Shown here: positions 9,063 through 16,886 of the stretch, piece by piece
Layout: every line of letters begins with the position of its first letter
How positions within the stretch are numbered: position 1 is the stretch's first letter
Assembly: GCA_029882215.1 (NCBI GenBank)
Contig: JAOULC010000012.1
Span: 1 to 64,000 of the forward strand
DNA from: Gammaproteobacteria bacterium
GTDB taxonomy: Bacteria > Pseudomonadota > Gammaproteobacteria > SZUA-229
Direction of reading: 5' to 3'
Length of the DNA: 64,000 nucleotides
Translations under genes and position numbers: made by a program
The notes under the pieces: generated by a model
Database searches by the model: none
What the model was told of the DNA's origin: nothing
What the model saw: the letters and a program-made list of their open reading frames with translations, nothing else

Positions 9063-9896
9063 ATGTCTGAAGCTGAAAGTAAAATGAAACGCAGGACACG
9101 GCACAAGCGTTGGTTTGAGTTTAAAAAACCGATTTCAACGCCGGCTGTGTTTACTCTGGGCATTAGTGTATGGGTGATTTTCTTTGGATTGTGGGAACTG
9201 TCTGTGCCAATGGGATGGGTAACAGAGCTCCTGGTGCCCGGGCCTAGCAAGGTTGCCAGTGCACTTTATGAGTTGTTTACAGAGAAGGCTTTTCTGAATG
9301 ATGTTGGCATTTCTGTTTATCGCATTATTGTCAGCTTCATAGGCGCTGCTCTGGTTGCAGTGCCTATGGGCATTTTGATGGGTTCATTCAGGACTGTCGA
9401 GGCCTTCCTCAATCCTTTCGTATCGGCCTGGCGTTACTTGCCTGCACCCTCATTTATACCAATTTTGCTGATGTGGTTTGGCACAGGCGATGCGCCAAAA
9501 CTGGCCTTGCTATTTATTGGCGTAGTCTGGTTTATGGCAACCATTATCATGGATCATACAAAAAATGTGCGGACCGAATTGATCGAAACTGCGCAGACTC
9601 TGGGTGCTAACCGCTGGCAGATACTGAAGTCGATTGTCATTCCGGCGGTATTACCCGATGTCATGATCGCATTGCGTCAGATGCTGGCGGTCAGCTGGAC
9701 TTATCTGGTGATTGCAGAAATTGTGGCATCCACCAATGGCATTGGCGCAATGATGATGCGTGCCAAGCGGTTTATTCATACCGATGAAATAATCGCAGGC
9801 ATCATCGTGATCGGTGTGCTGGGTTTGCTGTTTGATTATTTATTCCGTGTGATTCATCGCCTGATGTTCCCTTATCTTGAGGATCATGGCCGATGA
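9063..9896 (+). CDS. ABC transporter permease, NitT/TauT type
   Basis: A 277-residue inner-membrane permease of the SsuC/TauC group with about six transmembrane helices. The cytoplasmic EAA loop that docks on the ATPase is visible as LIETAQTLGANRWQILKSIVIP. A highly charged N-terminal extension precedes the first helix. I chose the ATG at 9063, spaced correctly from AGGA, over the TTG at 9060. The last 4 bases overlap the ATPase start (ATGA), indicating coupled translation within the importer operon. Confidence 0.9.
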   Translation: MSEAESKMKRRTRHKRWFEFKKPISTPAVFTLGISVWVIFFGLWELSVPMGWVTELLVPGPSKVASALYELFTEKAFLNDVGISVYRIIVSFIGAALVAVPMGILMGSFRTVEAFLNPFVSAWRYLPAPSFIPILLMWFGTGDAPKLALLFIGVVWFMATIIMDHTKNVRTELIETAQTLGANRWQILKSIVIPAVLPDVMIALRQMLAVSWTYLVIAEIVASTNGIGAMMMRAKRFIHTDEIIAGIIVIGVLGLLFDYLFRVIHRLMFPYLEDHGR

Positions 9897-10708
9897 ATCC
9901 TGCCGACAAAATTAAACTTTCTGTTCATCAGGTAGGCAAGAGCTTTCGTCTCAGAGATGGTTCGATGATCGATGCAGTGAGCGATACGTCTTTCTCTGTT
10001 CTTGAAAATGAATTCTGTGTTTTGCTGGGCCCGAGTGGCTGCGGTAAGTCAACCGTGCTTCGTATGATTGCAGGCCTTGAAGAGCCGGATAGCGGAATAC
10101 TGAGTCTGGATGGCCATGAGATTTTTGCTGCTGATCGTGAGCGCGGTATGGTGTTTCAGAACTACACCTCGTTTGACTGGCTTACGGTTAAGCAAAATGT
10201 CGAATATGGCATGAAGCTTAACGGCGTGCCAGGCAGGGAACGCAGTGAGCGGGCCGATGAATTTATCGATCTGGTGAAGCTGAGCAAATTTAAGGACGCT
10301 TATCCGAAACAACTTTCAGGTGGTATGAAGCAGCGCGTGGCAATCGCACGTACCCTGGCTAATGAACCCGCCTTACTATTGATGGATGAACCGTTCGGTG
10401 CGCTCGATGCCGAAACACGCTGGAATATGCAGGAGCTGATGATTTCGATCGTTGAGACGACCCAAACCACAGTAGTGATGGTTACCCATGACATCGAAGA
10501 AGCCCTCTATCTGGGGGACCACATTGTGTTCTTCTCCAGTCACCCCGGCACGGTTTTTGAAGACAGTCGTCCTGCTTTTAAGGCAGGTAAACGCTTCTTG
10601 CTAAAAGAAGATGCAGTCTCGCTGGATGGCTATGCAGATGCTGAACGACATATTATGCGTCTGATGCGTGAGCAGGGTGCTGACTATTTAACTAAGGATG
10701 ACAATTAA
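9893..10708 (+). CDS. ABC transporter ATP-binding protein, NitT/TauT type
   Basis: A 271-residue ATPase that powers the importer. Walker A is GPSGCGKST, the Q-loop lies in VFQNYTSFDWLTV, the ABC signature is LSGGMKQR, Walker B is LLLMDEPFGALD and the H-loop histidine is in VTHDIEEAL. The C-terminal 50 residues are the short extension usual for the SsuB/TauB group. It overlaps the permease gene by 4 bases, and its stop codon overlaps the start of the creatininase-like gene (TAATG), which ties the enzyme to the transporter. Confidence 0.93.
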   Translation: MNPADKIKLSVHQVGKSFRLRDGSMIDAVSDTSFSVLENEFCVLLGPSGCGKSTVLRMIAGLEEPDSGILSLDGHEIFAADRERGMVFQNYTSFDWLTVKQNVEYGMKLNGVPGRERSERADEFIDLVKLSKFKDAYPKQLSGGMKQRVAIARTLANEPALLLMDEPFGALDAETRWNMQELMISIVETTQTTVVMVTHDIEEALYLGDHIVFFSSHPGTVFEDSRPAFKAGKRFLLKEDAVSLDGYADAERHIMRLMREQGADYLTKDDN

Positions 10709-11472
10709 TGAATAAAAATTTTTTGATGGCAGAAATGACCTCCCCTGAGTTCGCTGAGCGAGTAGCCGCCGGTGCGACAGTCATTCTTCCGACAGGTACT
10801 ACCGAGCAGCACGGTCCGCATTTACCATTAGGGGTTGACTTTCAAATTCCACAAGCGGTCGCGCTGGATGTCGCTCGCCAGACCGGAAGCATCGTAGCAC
10901 CTCCGGTAACCTTCGGTTACAAGTCTATGCCGCGTTCGGGCGGTGGTCCTTTCTTTGCCGGCACCATAGGTCTGGATGGGGCGACACTAAGCCATATGAT
11001 TCGGGATGTAATTCGTGAGTTGGCGCGTCATGGTGTGCGAAAAATATGTGTGCTTGATGGTAATTACGAAAACCTGTGGTTTCTGAATGAAGGTGTGGAC
11101 CTTGCGTATCGTGAGCTGAAAGAATGTGGTATCAAGATCATGGTATTGCAGCACTGGGACTTTATTACGGATGCAACCTTCGACACCGTTTTTCCAGATG
11201 GATTTCCCGGGATTGAGCTGGAGCATGCCGCGGTATTAGAAACATCACTCATGATGCACTACTATCCCCATCTGGTGCGTGAAGGTCAAATCCCCGACAA
11301 TGGGCCTGCCAGAAGCGGGCCTTATGATGTATGGCCACCGCATAAAGACTGGGTACCAGACAGTGGAGCATTGATCTCAGCCAAAGGTTCTTCTGCGGAG
11401 AAGGGACGCATGATTGCTGAGCAGGTGGGTGCTGATATTATTAGCGCCCTGAAACGAGAATTTGAAATATGA
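10708..11472 (+). CDS. Creatininase-family amidohydrolase with altered metal ligand
   Basis: A 254-residue protein close in length and motif order to authentic creatinine amidohydrolase, which opens the creatinine ring using two metal ions. Shared blocks include TTEQHGPH (ligand-equivalent E33 and H35), D44, GYKS, SGGG, GLDGATL, RELARHG, YEN (E121), ETSLM and PYDVWP. The ligand expected as histidine in the (N/H)GHYEN block is asparagine here: the codon at 11062-11064 reads AAT, residue 119. The substrate may therefore differ from creatinine, or metal use may be changed. Translation is coupled to the ABC ATPase gene. Other family members act on FAPy or inosose derivatives, so the reaction is not certain. 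Confidence 0.85.
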   Translation: MNKNFLMAEMTSPEFAERVAAGATVILPTGTTEQHGPHLPLGVDFQIPQAVALDVARQTGSIVAPPVTFGYKSMPRSGGGPFFAGTIGLDGATLSHMIRDVIRELARHGVRKICVLDGNYENLWFLNEGVDLAYRELKECGIKIMVLQHWDFITDATFDTVFPDGFPGIELEHAAVLETSLMMHYYPHLVREGQIPDNGPARSGPYDVWPPHKDWVPDSGALISAKGSSAEKGRMIAEQVGADIISALKREFEI

Positions 11473-11479
11473 GTCGATA

Positions 11480-12262
11480 ATGACAAACGTCAGGTACGAT
11501 TTTTCCGCTAAGACGGTGCTGGTTACAGGGGCATCGCGTGGCATCGGTCTGGGCGTCGCCCGAGGTTTCGCCCGTGCAGGCGCTGACCTGCATATTTTAG
11601 CGACGACTGATGCAGTATTTGAGACGGCAAGAGTGCTGACTGAAGAGACCGGTAACCAGGTTACCGGCCATGTCTGTGATATCTCTGACCGCGAACGGGT
11701 ACGTGAAGTCATCGGCGCATTATCAAAGATAGATGTGCTGATCAATAATGCGGGGTTTGAACGCCCGACTCCGATCATGACTCCCGGAGCGGAAGTTGAA
11801 GATACTTTTCGTCGTATCATCGATATCAATGTGATGGGCACCTATTATGTCACGCGTGAAGCAGTTACAAAAATGGCGGCTGGCTCGAAGATAGTTATTA
11901 CATCCAGTATATGGGGTCAGACTGCGGTAGCAGAAATGTCCGCGTATTGCGCTTCAAAGCATGCCAATATTGGTTTTATGCGCAGTATGGCACAGGAGCT
12001 GGGGCCACTTGGCATCAACGTCAATGCAGTATGCCCGGGCTGGGTAAAAACGGATGCGGCGATGAATTCTTTGCAGCATATGGCGATCGAAAAAGGCAGA
12101 AACGAAACAGAGCTGTTAGATGAAATAATAAGTGCTCAGGCCATTAGTGGACTGATGGAGCCCGATGACATGATCGGTGTATATCTGTTTTTGTCATCAG
12201 AAGCTGCAGCAAACATTACCGGTCAGAGCCTGAACGCTGACCGCGGGGAGTTAATGGGATGA
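11480..12262 (+). CDS. Short-chain dehydrogenase/reductase (first of two)
   Basis: A 260-residue classical SDR oxidoreductase. The Rossmann glycine motif is TGASRGIG, the structural motif INNAG follows, and the catalytic Ser-Tyr-Lys lie in TSSIWGQ and YCASK. The ATG at 11480 is 7 bases past the creatininase-like stop; the longer TTG start at 11462 is less likely. The gene overlaps the next SDR by 4 bases (ATGA). Coupling to the importer and creatininase-like genes suggests that it oxidises or reduces an intermediate of the same pathway; the substrate is unknown. Confidence 0.9.
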   Translation: MTNVRYDFSAKTVLVTGASRGIGLGVARGFARAGADLHILATTDAVFETARVLTEETGNQVTGHVCDISDRERVREVIGALSKIDVLINNAGFERPTPIMTPGAEVEDTFRRIIDINVMGTYYVTREAVTKMAAGSKIVITSSIWGQTAVAEMSAYCASKHANIGFMRSMAQELGPLGINVNAVCPGWVKTDAAMNSLQHMAIEKGRNETELLDEIISAQAISGLMEPDDMIGVYLFLSSEAAANITGQSLNADRGELMG

Positions 12263-13008
12263 GTCAACAGCTTGCCGGCAAGCTGGCTTTAGTCACCGGT
12301 GGTTCACGCGGTATTGGACGGGCCATCGTAGAGTCGTTTGTTGCTGAGGGCGCGGAGGTCGTGTTTACCTATCGCTCCGGTAAGGATGAAGCCGCTGCTA
12401 TTGTTAGCAGTATTCAGGCTGCCGGCGGTAAATGCCATGCGATCAAAGCTGATGTGTCGAATGAGACCGATATCTTGCACTTATTTTCACAACTGGATGA
12501 AATTGGCTCACTGGATATACAGGTGAATAATGCGGGTGTCATCATTGAAAAATCGATGCTGGATACCAGCGCAGAAGATTTTGACTGGCTGATGAACGTC
12601 AACTTACGCGGTCTGTTTTTATGCGGACGTGAAGGGCTTCGCCGTATGGCCGGGCGTTCAGGCAGAATGATCAATATAACCTCCGATTTAAGCTTCACTG
12701 GACGTGAACGGTTTTCATTGTATTGCGCTTCCAAAGGGGCAATCAATGCGTTAACCCGATCATGGGCGCGTGAGTTTGCACCGCATGTACTGGTCAATGG
12801 CATTGCACCGGGACCAATCGAAACCGACATGCTGGATCTGGAACACATGTCGGCAGAATGGCGCATGATGGAAGAAGAACTAACAGTGTTGAAACGGATT
12901 GGGAAACCAGAAGAGGTATCATCGGTGGCCGTGTTCCTTGCAGGACCGGGTGCTGGTTACCTGACAGGACAGATTATCGGGCCAAATGGTGGCTCGGTTA
13001 TGCCTTAA
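12259..13008 (+). CDS. Short-chain dehydrogenase/reductase (second of two)
   Basis: A 249-residue classical SDR with TGGSRGIG, VNNAG, the catalytic serine in NITSDLSF and YCASK, ending with the usual GQIIGPNGG segment. The glycine-motif region (TYRSGKDEAAA) resembles NADP-preferring FabG-like enzymes. It is the last gene of the importer-creatininase-SDR-SDR unit, overlapping its neighbour by 4 bases. The two SDRs are clearly different in sequence rather than a recent duplication, so they probably catalyse separate steps. Confidence 0.9.
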   Translation: MSQQLAGKLALVTGGSRGIGRAIVESFVAEGAEVVFTYRSGKDEAAAIVSSIQAAGGKCHAIKADVSNETDILHLFSQLDEIGSLDIQVNNAGVIIEKSMLDTSAEDFDWLMNVNLRGLFLCGREGLRRMAGRSGRMINITSDLSFTGRERFSLYCASKGAINALTRSWAREFAPHVLVNGIAPGPIETDMLDLEHMSAEWRMMEEELTVLKRIGKPEEVSSVAVFLAGPGAGYLTGQIIGPNGGSVMP

Positions 13009-13275
13009 GCTTGTCGGTAAAAATGACTGTATTGCTCCGTATGATCGGAGTGCGCAGCGAGTTCAACTCCCCATGCTGATAAGCGTGTTAGGTCTGCAAG
13101 CTGACTTTCACGCTGTTGAATAAGTTTTAGTTGTATTCCTTCCCTAGTGAAAAATATTCAAGCTTTATGCCTTAATTCCTATTATTATATTCACCACCGC
13201 TCAGATAGCGGCTGATTGAACTATGCTTAATTTTGGCCTGAAAAATAATTAATTTAACACTCATTAGAGGTGAGA

Positions 13276-14181
13276 ATGACTACCCGTTTATTGAAAAATA
13301 TACTGTTAAGCACAATGCTGGCTATAGTGTCTTTAAATGCTGTTGCAGCTGAGGTTAAGCAGAAATTTAATGACTTAACTTTAAATGCGAACCTGGAGCT
13401 GGCTAATGGCAAGGTGCCGGGTGATAGCATTATTTTAATGACTCATGGCACTTTAGCGCATGGGAAAATGGAAATTACAAACACACTACAGAATCTGTTT
13501 AAAGAAAATGGTATTGATTCGCTGGCGATCACGCTGGGCCTTGGTGTGAATGACCGTAAGGGTATGTATGACTGTGCCACAACACACACTCATAAACACA
13601 CCGATGCAGTCGATGAGATTGCTTTCTGGGTTAACTGGCTGCAGCAGCAGGGTGTGAAAAATATTATTTTATTGGGTCACTCCAGAGGCGGAAACCAGAC
13701 AGCCTGGTATGCAGCAGAGAGAGCCGATGAGAGTATTCGTAAAGTGGTTCTGATAGCACCGGCTACATGGAATGAGAAGTATGCAGCTGAGGCCTATAAA
13801 GAGCGTTATAAAGAAGACCTGATGGAAGTTTTGGCTAAGGCAGAGTCTCTGGTTAAGAACGGTAAAGGTCAGGAGGTAATGAAAAATACCGGCCATATCT
13901 ATTGTGAAAATACAGCCGTGACGGCAGAGTCTTTTGTTTCTTATAACAAACCGGATATGCGTTTTGATACGCCGTACTTGCTCAACAAAATCAAACAGCC
14001 GGTGCTGGTTTTTGCAGGCAGTAAAGACGACACGGTTAAAGACCTGGATAAAAAAGTCGGGCCACAGGTTAAAGCCGGAAAAATTGAATTATCGGTAATC
14101 GATGGTGCAGGCCATATGTTCAGGGATCTTTATACTGATGAGATTGTGGAACAGGTCGTTGAATTTTTAGAGAAGAATTAA
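13276..14181 (+). CDS. Secreted alpha/beta hydrolase
   Basis: A 301-residue alpha/beta-hydrolase-fold protein with a signal peptide (MTTRLLKNILLSTMLAIV to about VAAEV), so probably periplasmic. The nucleophile S136 is in GHSRGGN, the acid is in AGSKDDTV and the catalytic histidine in GAGHMF. I chose the ATG at 13276, preceded by AGAGGTGAG, over the GTG at 13270. The substrate cannot be told. The gene stands alone: 267 bases separate it from the SDR operon, and it converges on tRNA-Gly with 2 bases between. Confidence 0.88.
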   Translation: MTTRLLKNILLSTMLAIVSLNAVAAEVKQKFNDLTLNANLELANGKVPGDSIILMTHGTLAHGKMEITNTLQNLFKENGIDSLAITLGLGVNDRKGMYDCATTHTHKHTDAVDEIAFWVNWLQQQGVKNIILLGHSRGGNQTAWYAAERADESIRKVVLIAPATWNEKYAAEAYKERYKEDLMEVLAKAESLVKNGKGQEVMKNTGHIYCENTAVTAESFVSYNKPDMRFDTPYLLNKIKQPVLVFAGSKDDTVKDLDKKVGPQVKAGKIELSVIDGAGHMFRDLYTDEIVEQVVEFLEKN

Positions 14182-14183
14182 AA

Positions 14184-14258
14184 TGGAGCGGGAAAAGAGG
14201 TTCGAACTCTCGACCCCAACCTTGGCAAGGTTGTGCTCTACCACTGAGCTATTCCCGC
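14184..14258 (-). tRNA. tRNA-Gly (anticodon GCC)
   Basis: A 75-base cloverleaf on the minus strand. The 5' end is at 14258 (GCGGGAA) pairing with TTCCCGC at 14188-14194, discriminator at 14187, encoded CCA at 14184-14186. The anticodon stem encloses TTGCCAA, giving GCC. A T-rich stretch follows directly and overlaps the 3' end of the convergent hydrolase gene, possibly serving as the terminator. Confidence 0.97.
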
Positions 14259-14435
14259 AACAGACATGTATTATATGGATACTAATGGCTCTGTCCAGAA
14301 AAAAATTTAAAAAAATGTCAGAGATATGTATTGCTGTTTGTTTTTTAACCGACAGCATGCTTCTTGCTTAATTTTTATACTGTCTTTGAGTGATATAAAT
14401 GTCACAGGTAGGTTTTTTATACTTGATTGCACAGA

Positions 14436-16517
14436 TTAATGTTTCAAGTATGATTTTTTTTCAATAAACCGAATGAATTCATTTTGTGCTAAAGGTTTAC
14501 TGAAATAATAACCCTGTACTTCATTGCAATGTAGTTTTTTAAGAAGTTTGTAATGGTGAGCTTCTTCAACTCCTTCAGCAATCAGATGCATATTAAGGCT
14601 TTTTCCCATTGCAATAATGGCCCGTGCAATCTCGCTGTTCTCGTAGTTTTCCCCAATAGGACGAATAAAAGACTGATCGACTTTTAAGGTATCGAGAGGT
14701 AGTTTTTGCAGATAACTCAGCGAAGAGTAGCCTGTTCCAAAATCATCCATTGATGTTTTAATACCCATGCTTCTGATGTTTTTCAGAGTATTGATGGCAT
14801 GTGAAATATCCGTCATTGCAATGCTTTCGGTTATTTCAATTTCAAGCTGCGACGGATCAAGCCCGCTGTCTGCAAGCATGTTATCGATAGTAGTGAGTAA
14901 GTTTTTATCACTGAACTGTAAAGAAGAGAGGTTGACGCCGACGCGTATGGTTCCATGCCCGCTATCTTGTAACTGCTTTGCAAAGTGACAAGACTGTTTC
15001 ATTATTTCAATACCCAGTTCAATAATAAGCCCGGTTTCTTCTGCAATGGGGATAAATTTATCAGGTGGGATGATTTCTCCGTCAGATGTTATCCACCTGG
15101 TCAGCGCTTCCATACCGGTGACCTGTTCATTGGATGTGTTTATCTGTGGCTGAAAATAGGCGTGGAATTCGTTGTTTTCTAAACCACGCCTGATAGCCGA
15201 TTCGAGTGAAATTTGTTTTTTAGTGTCTAACTCCATATCAAACGAATAGAAAAGAAAACGACTACCGCCTTGTGAGAAGCAAACCTTTTGAGCGATGATG
15301 GCGTTTTGTATGAGGCTGGTTGAATCATCTATCGGGTAAACAGTTATACCGATACTTAAAGTAGTGTGATATTCGTGGTTATTAATGCTAAGAGGTTCAA
15401 TGAAATAATTGATGATTAAATTGCAGATGAGTTCAATTTGTTCAATAGTGTGCATATTGCTAAGCAAAAAGCCGCAGGTAGTTGTGCTGATTCTGGATAT
15501 GCTACGAATTTCAGGTATTCTTCTTAATAATCGTTCACAGGACTGCCTGAGGAACTGATTAATAAAATCTTCTCCAATTGTACCTCCTATGCTCCGTAAT
15601 TTATCAAATGAAAGACTGATAACGGCGGTTAAAAACTCCCCCTGATCTTGCCTGATCAGATCGTCAAGCTGTAACTGAAGAAACTCTTTATTGGGTAGTG
15701 AGGTCGCGGGATCATGATAACGGTGGAAGTAAATAAGCTCTTCAGCCTGTTTGCGTTCTGTAATGTCCTGTATCGTTCCGGTTATTAATTTTCTGTCATG
15801 CTGATCTGATAGCTCTCCCTGCTGATTGATTATTAGCGCTACGCCATCATGATTAATAAACGAATGATCAATAGTGTAGGGGGTGCCTGTTTCGATAGTA
15901 GTCTGAATACAATGACGGATTCTGTCTGCATCTATATCACTCATATGTGAAAGCAATTCATTCATAGGATAGGCATCACTGGTCAGTCCTAGTAAGTATT
16001 TGGTTTTATCGAACAGACTAATAATGTTGGTTTCGCAGTCTAATTCCCAGTAACCTATACGAACAAGGTTTTGTGCCCTGGTTAACTTTTGCTGACTTTT
16101 TATAAGTTCGTGAAATAATTCTTTGGTTCGCAGGGCATAACGAACGCGTTGCGTTAATAATGACCAGTTAATTGGTTTGGTGACAAAGTCTGTACTGCCC
16201 GATTCAAATGCTTTGTCAATGGATTCTATATCGTCAAGCCCTGTGAGTATAATAATGGGGAGCTGGTTGTAATCTGCCACCTGACGTAATGCTTTGCAGG
16301 TATCGTAGCCGTCGATTCCCGGCATCATGAGATCGAGTAATACCAGATCGGGTAGTTCGTTGATACATAAACTGATGGCTTTATCACCTCTGTCTGTGTC
16401 AGTCACCTGGTAACCTGCTTTTTGCAAAATCTTTTTTATGGTCATACGGGTAAGCTGGTCATCATCGACAACCAGAATGCGGGTGTTGTTTATATGTTTT
16501 TTGTCGAGTTGAATCAC
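14436..16517 (-). CDS. REC-PAS-GGDEF-EAL protein, probable c-di-GMP phosphodiesterase
   Basis: A 693-residue cytoplasmic output protein. A receiver domain at the N-terminus has phospho-acceptor D62 (VLLDLMMPG). A PAS domain follows (about 140-270), then a GGDEF-like domain (about 280-430) and an EAL domain (about 435-690). The GGDEF signature is replaced by TTCGF, so cyclase activity is unlikely. The EAL domain keeps EALTRW, the NLSSLQF block, EITES, DDFGTGYSS and the EGVE motif, so it should hydrolyse c-di-GMP. It overlaps the Hpt gene by 1 base and is the likely terminal receiver of the phosphorelay encoded with it. Confidence 0.92.
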   Translation of the reverse strand: MIQLDKKHINNTRILVVDDDQLTRMTIKKILQKAGYQVTDTDRGDKAISLCINELPDLVLLDLMMPGIDGYDTCKALRQVADYNQLPIIILTGLDDIESIDKAFESGSTDFVTKPINWSLLTQRVRYALRTKELFHELIKSQQKLTRAQNLVRIGYWELDCETNIISLFDKTKYLLGLTSDAYPMNELLSHMSDIDADRIRHCIQTTIETGTPYTIDHSFINHDGVALIINQQGELSDQHDRKLITGTIQDITERKQAEELIYFHRYHDPATSLPNKEFLQLQLDDLIRQDQGEFLTAVISLSFDKLRSIGGTIGEDFINQFLRQSCERLLRRIPEIRSISRISTTTCGFLLSNMHTIEQIELICNLIINYFIEPLSINNHEYHTTLSIGITVYPIDDSTSLIQNAIIAQKVCFSQGGSRFLFYSFDMELDTKKQISLESAIRRGLENNEFHAYFQPQINTSNEQVTGMEALTRWITSDGEIIPPDKFIPIAEETGLIIELGIEIMKQSCHFAKQLQDSGHGTIRVGVNLSSLQFSDKNLLTTIDNMLADSGLDPSQLEIEITESIAMTDISHAINTLKNIRSMGIKTSMDDFGTGYSSLSYLQKLPLDTLKVDQSFIRPIGENYENSEIARAIIAMGKSLNMHLIAEGVEEAHHYKLLKKLHCNEVQGYYFSKPLAQNEFIRFIEKKSYLKH

Positions 16518-16870
16518 TATGGCAAAAGTCCCTCTGCTTTCAGAGCTGCTAGTGTGGCGGTATATGCAGATTCTGTTTCCTGAATAAGTCTGGCAATATC
16601 CGGGTTGGTATTTTCCCGCAGACCATTTTCAATTTGCCGAGTGATTTCAAAAATTCTCTGTAAACCTATATTTGAGCAGGAGCCTTTAATAGTGTGTGAT
16701 AAATGAAGAACTGCATTGCTATCACCGGCTTCATGTGCTTTTTTTAAATCCTGAAGCATTTTCTTAGTACTTGTCTGAAATTCGTCATATATAGCGAATA
16801 TGTCATCTTCAAGAATTTCTTTAAGTTCATTAATTGTAGATAGGTTTAAAATATTATATTTATCATTCAT
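16517..16870 (-). CDS. Hpt-domain histidine phosphotransfer protein
   Basis: A 117-residue four-helix phosphotransfer protein. The phosphorylated histidine is H59 in LSHTIKGSCSNIG. It shuttles phosphate between receiver domains and lacks other domains. It sits 16 bases downstream of the hybrid kinase and overlaps the REC-EAL gene, so it most likely carries phosphate from the kinase receivers to the receiver of the phosphodiesterase. The hybrid kinase itself has no Hpt domain, which this gene supplies. Confidence 0.92.
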   Translation of the reverse strand: MNDKYNILNLSTINELKEILEDDIFAIYDEFQTSTKKMLQDLKKAHEAGDSNAVLHLSHTIKGSCSNIGLQRIFEITRQIENGLRENTNPDIARLIQETESAYTATLAALKAEGLLP

Positions 16871-16886
16871 TGGAATTAGCCTGTCT

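Noticed and set aside
12414-12866. Minus-strand frame inside the second SDR gene
   Set aside because: It lies fully inside a well-supported gene and shows no family features; typical shadow frame.
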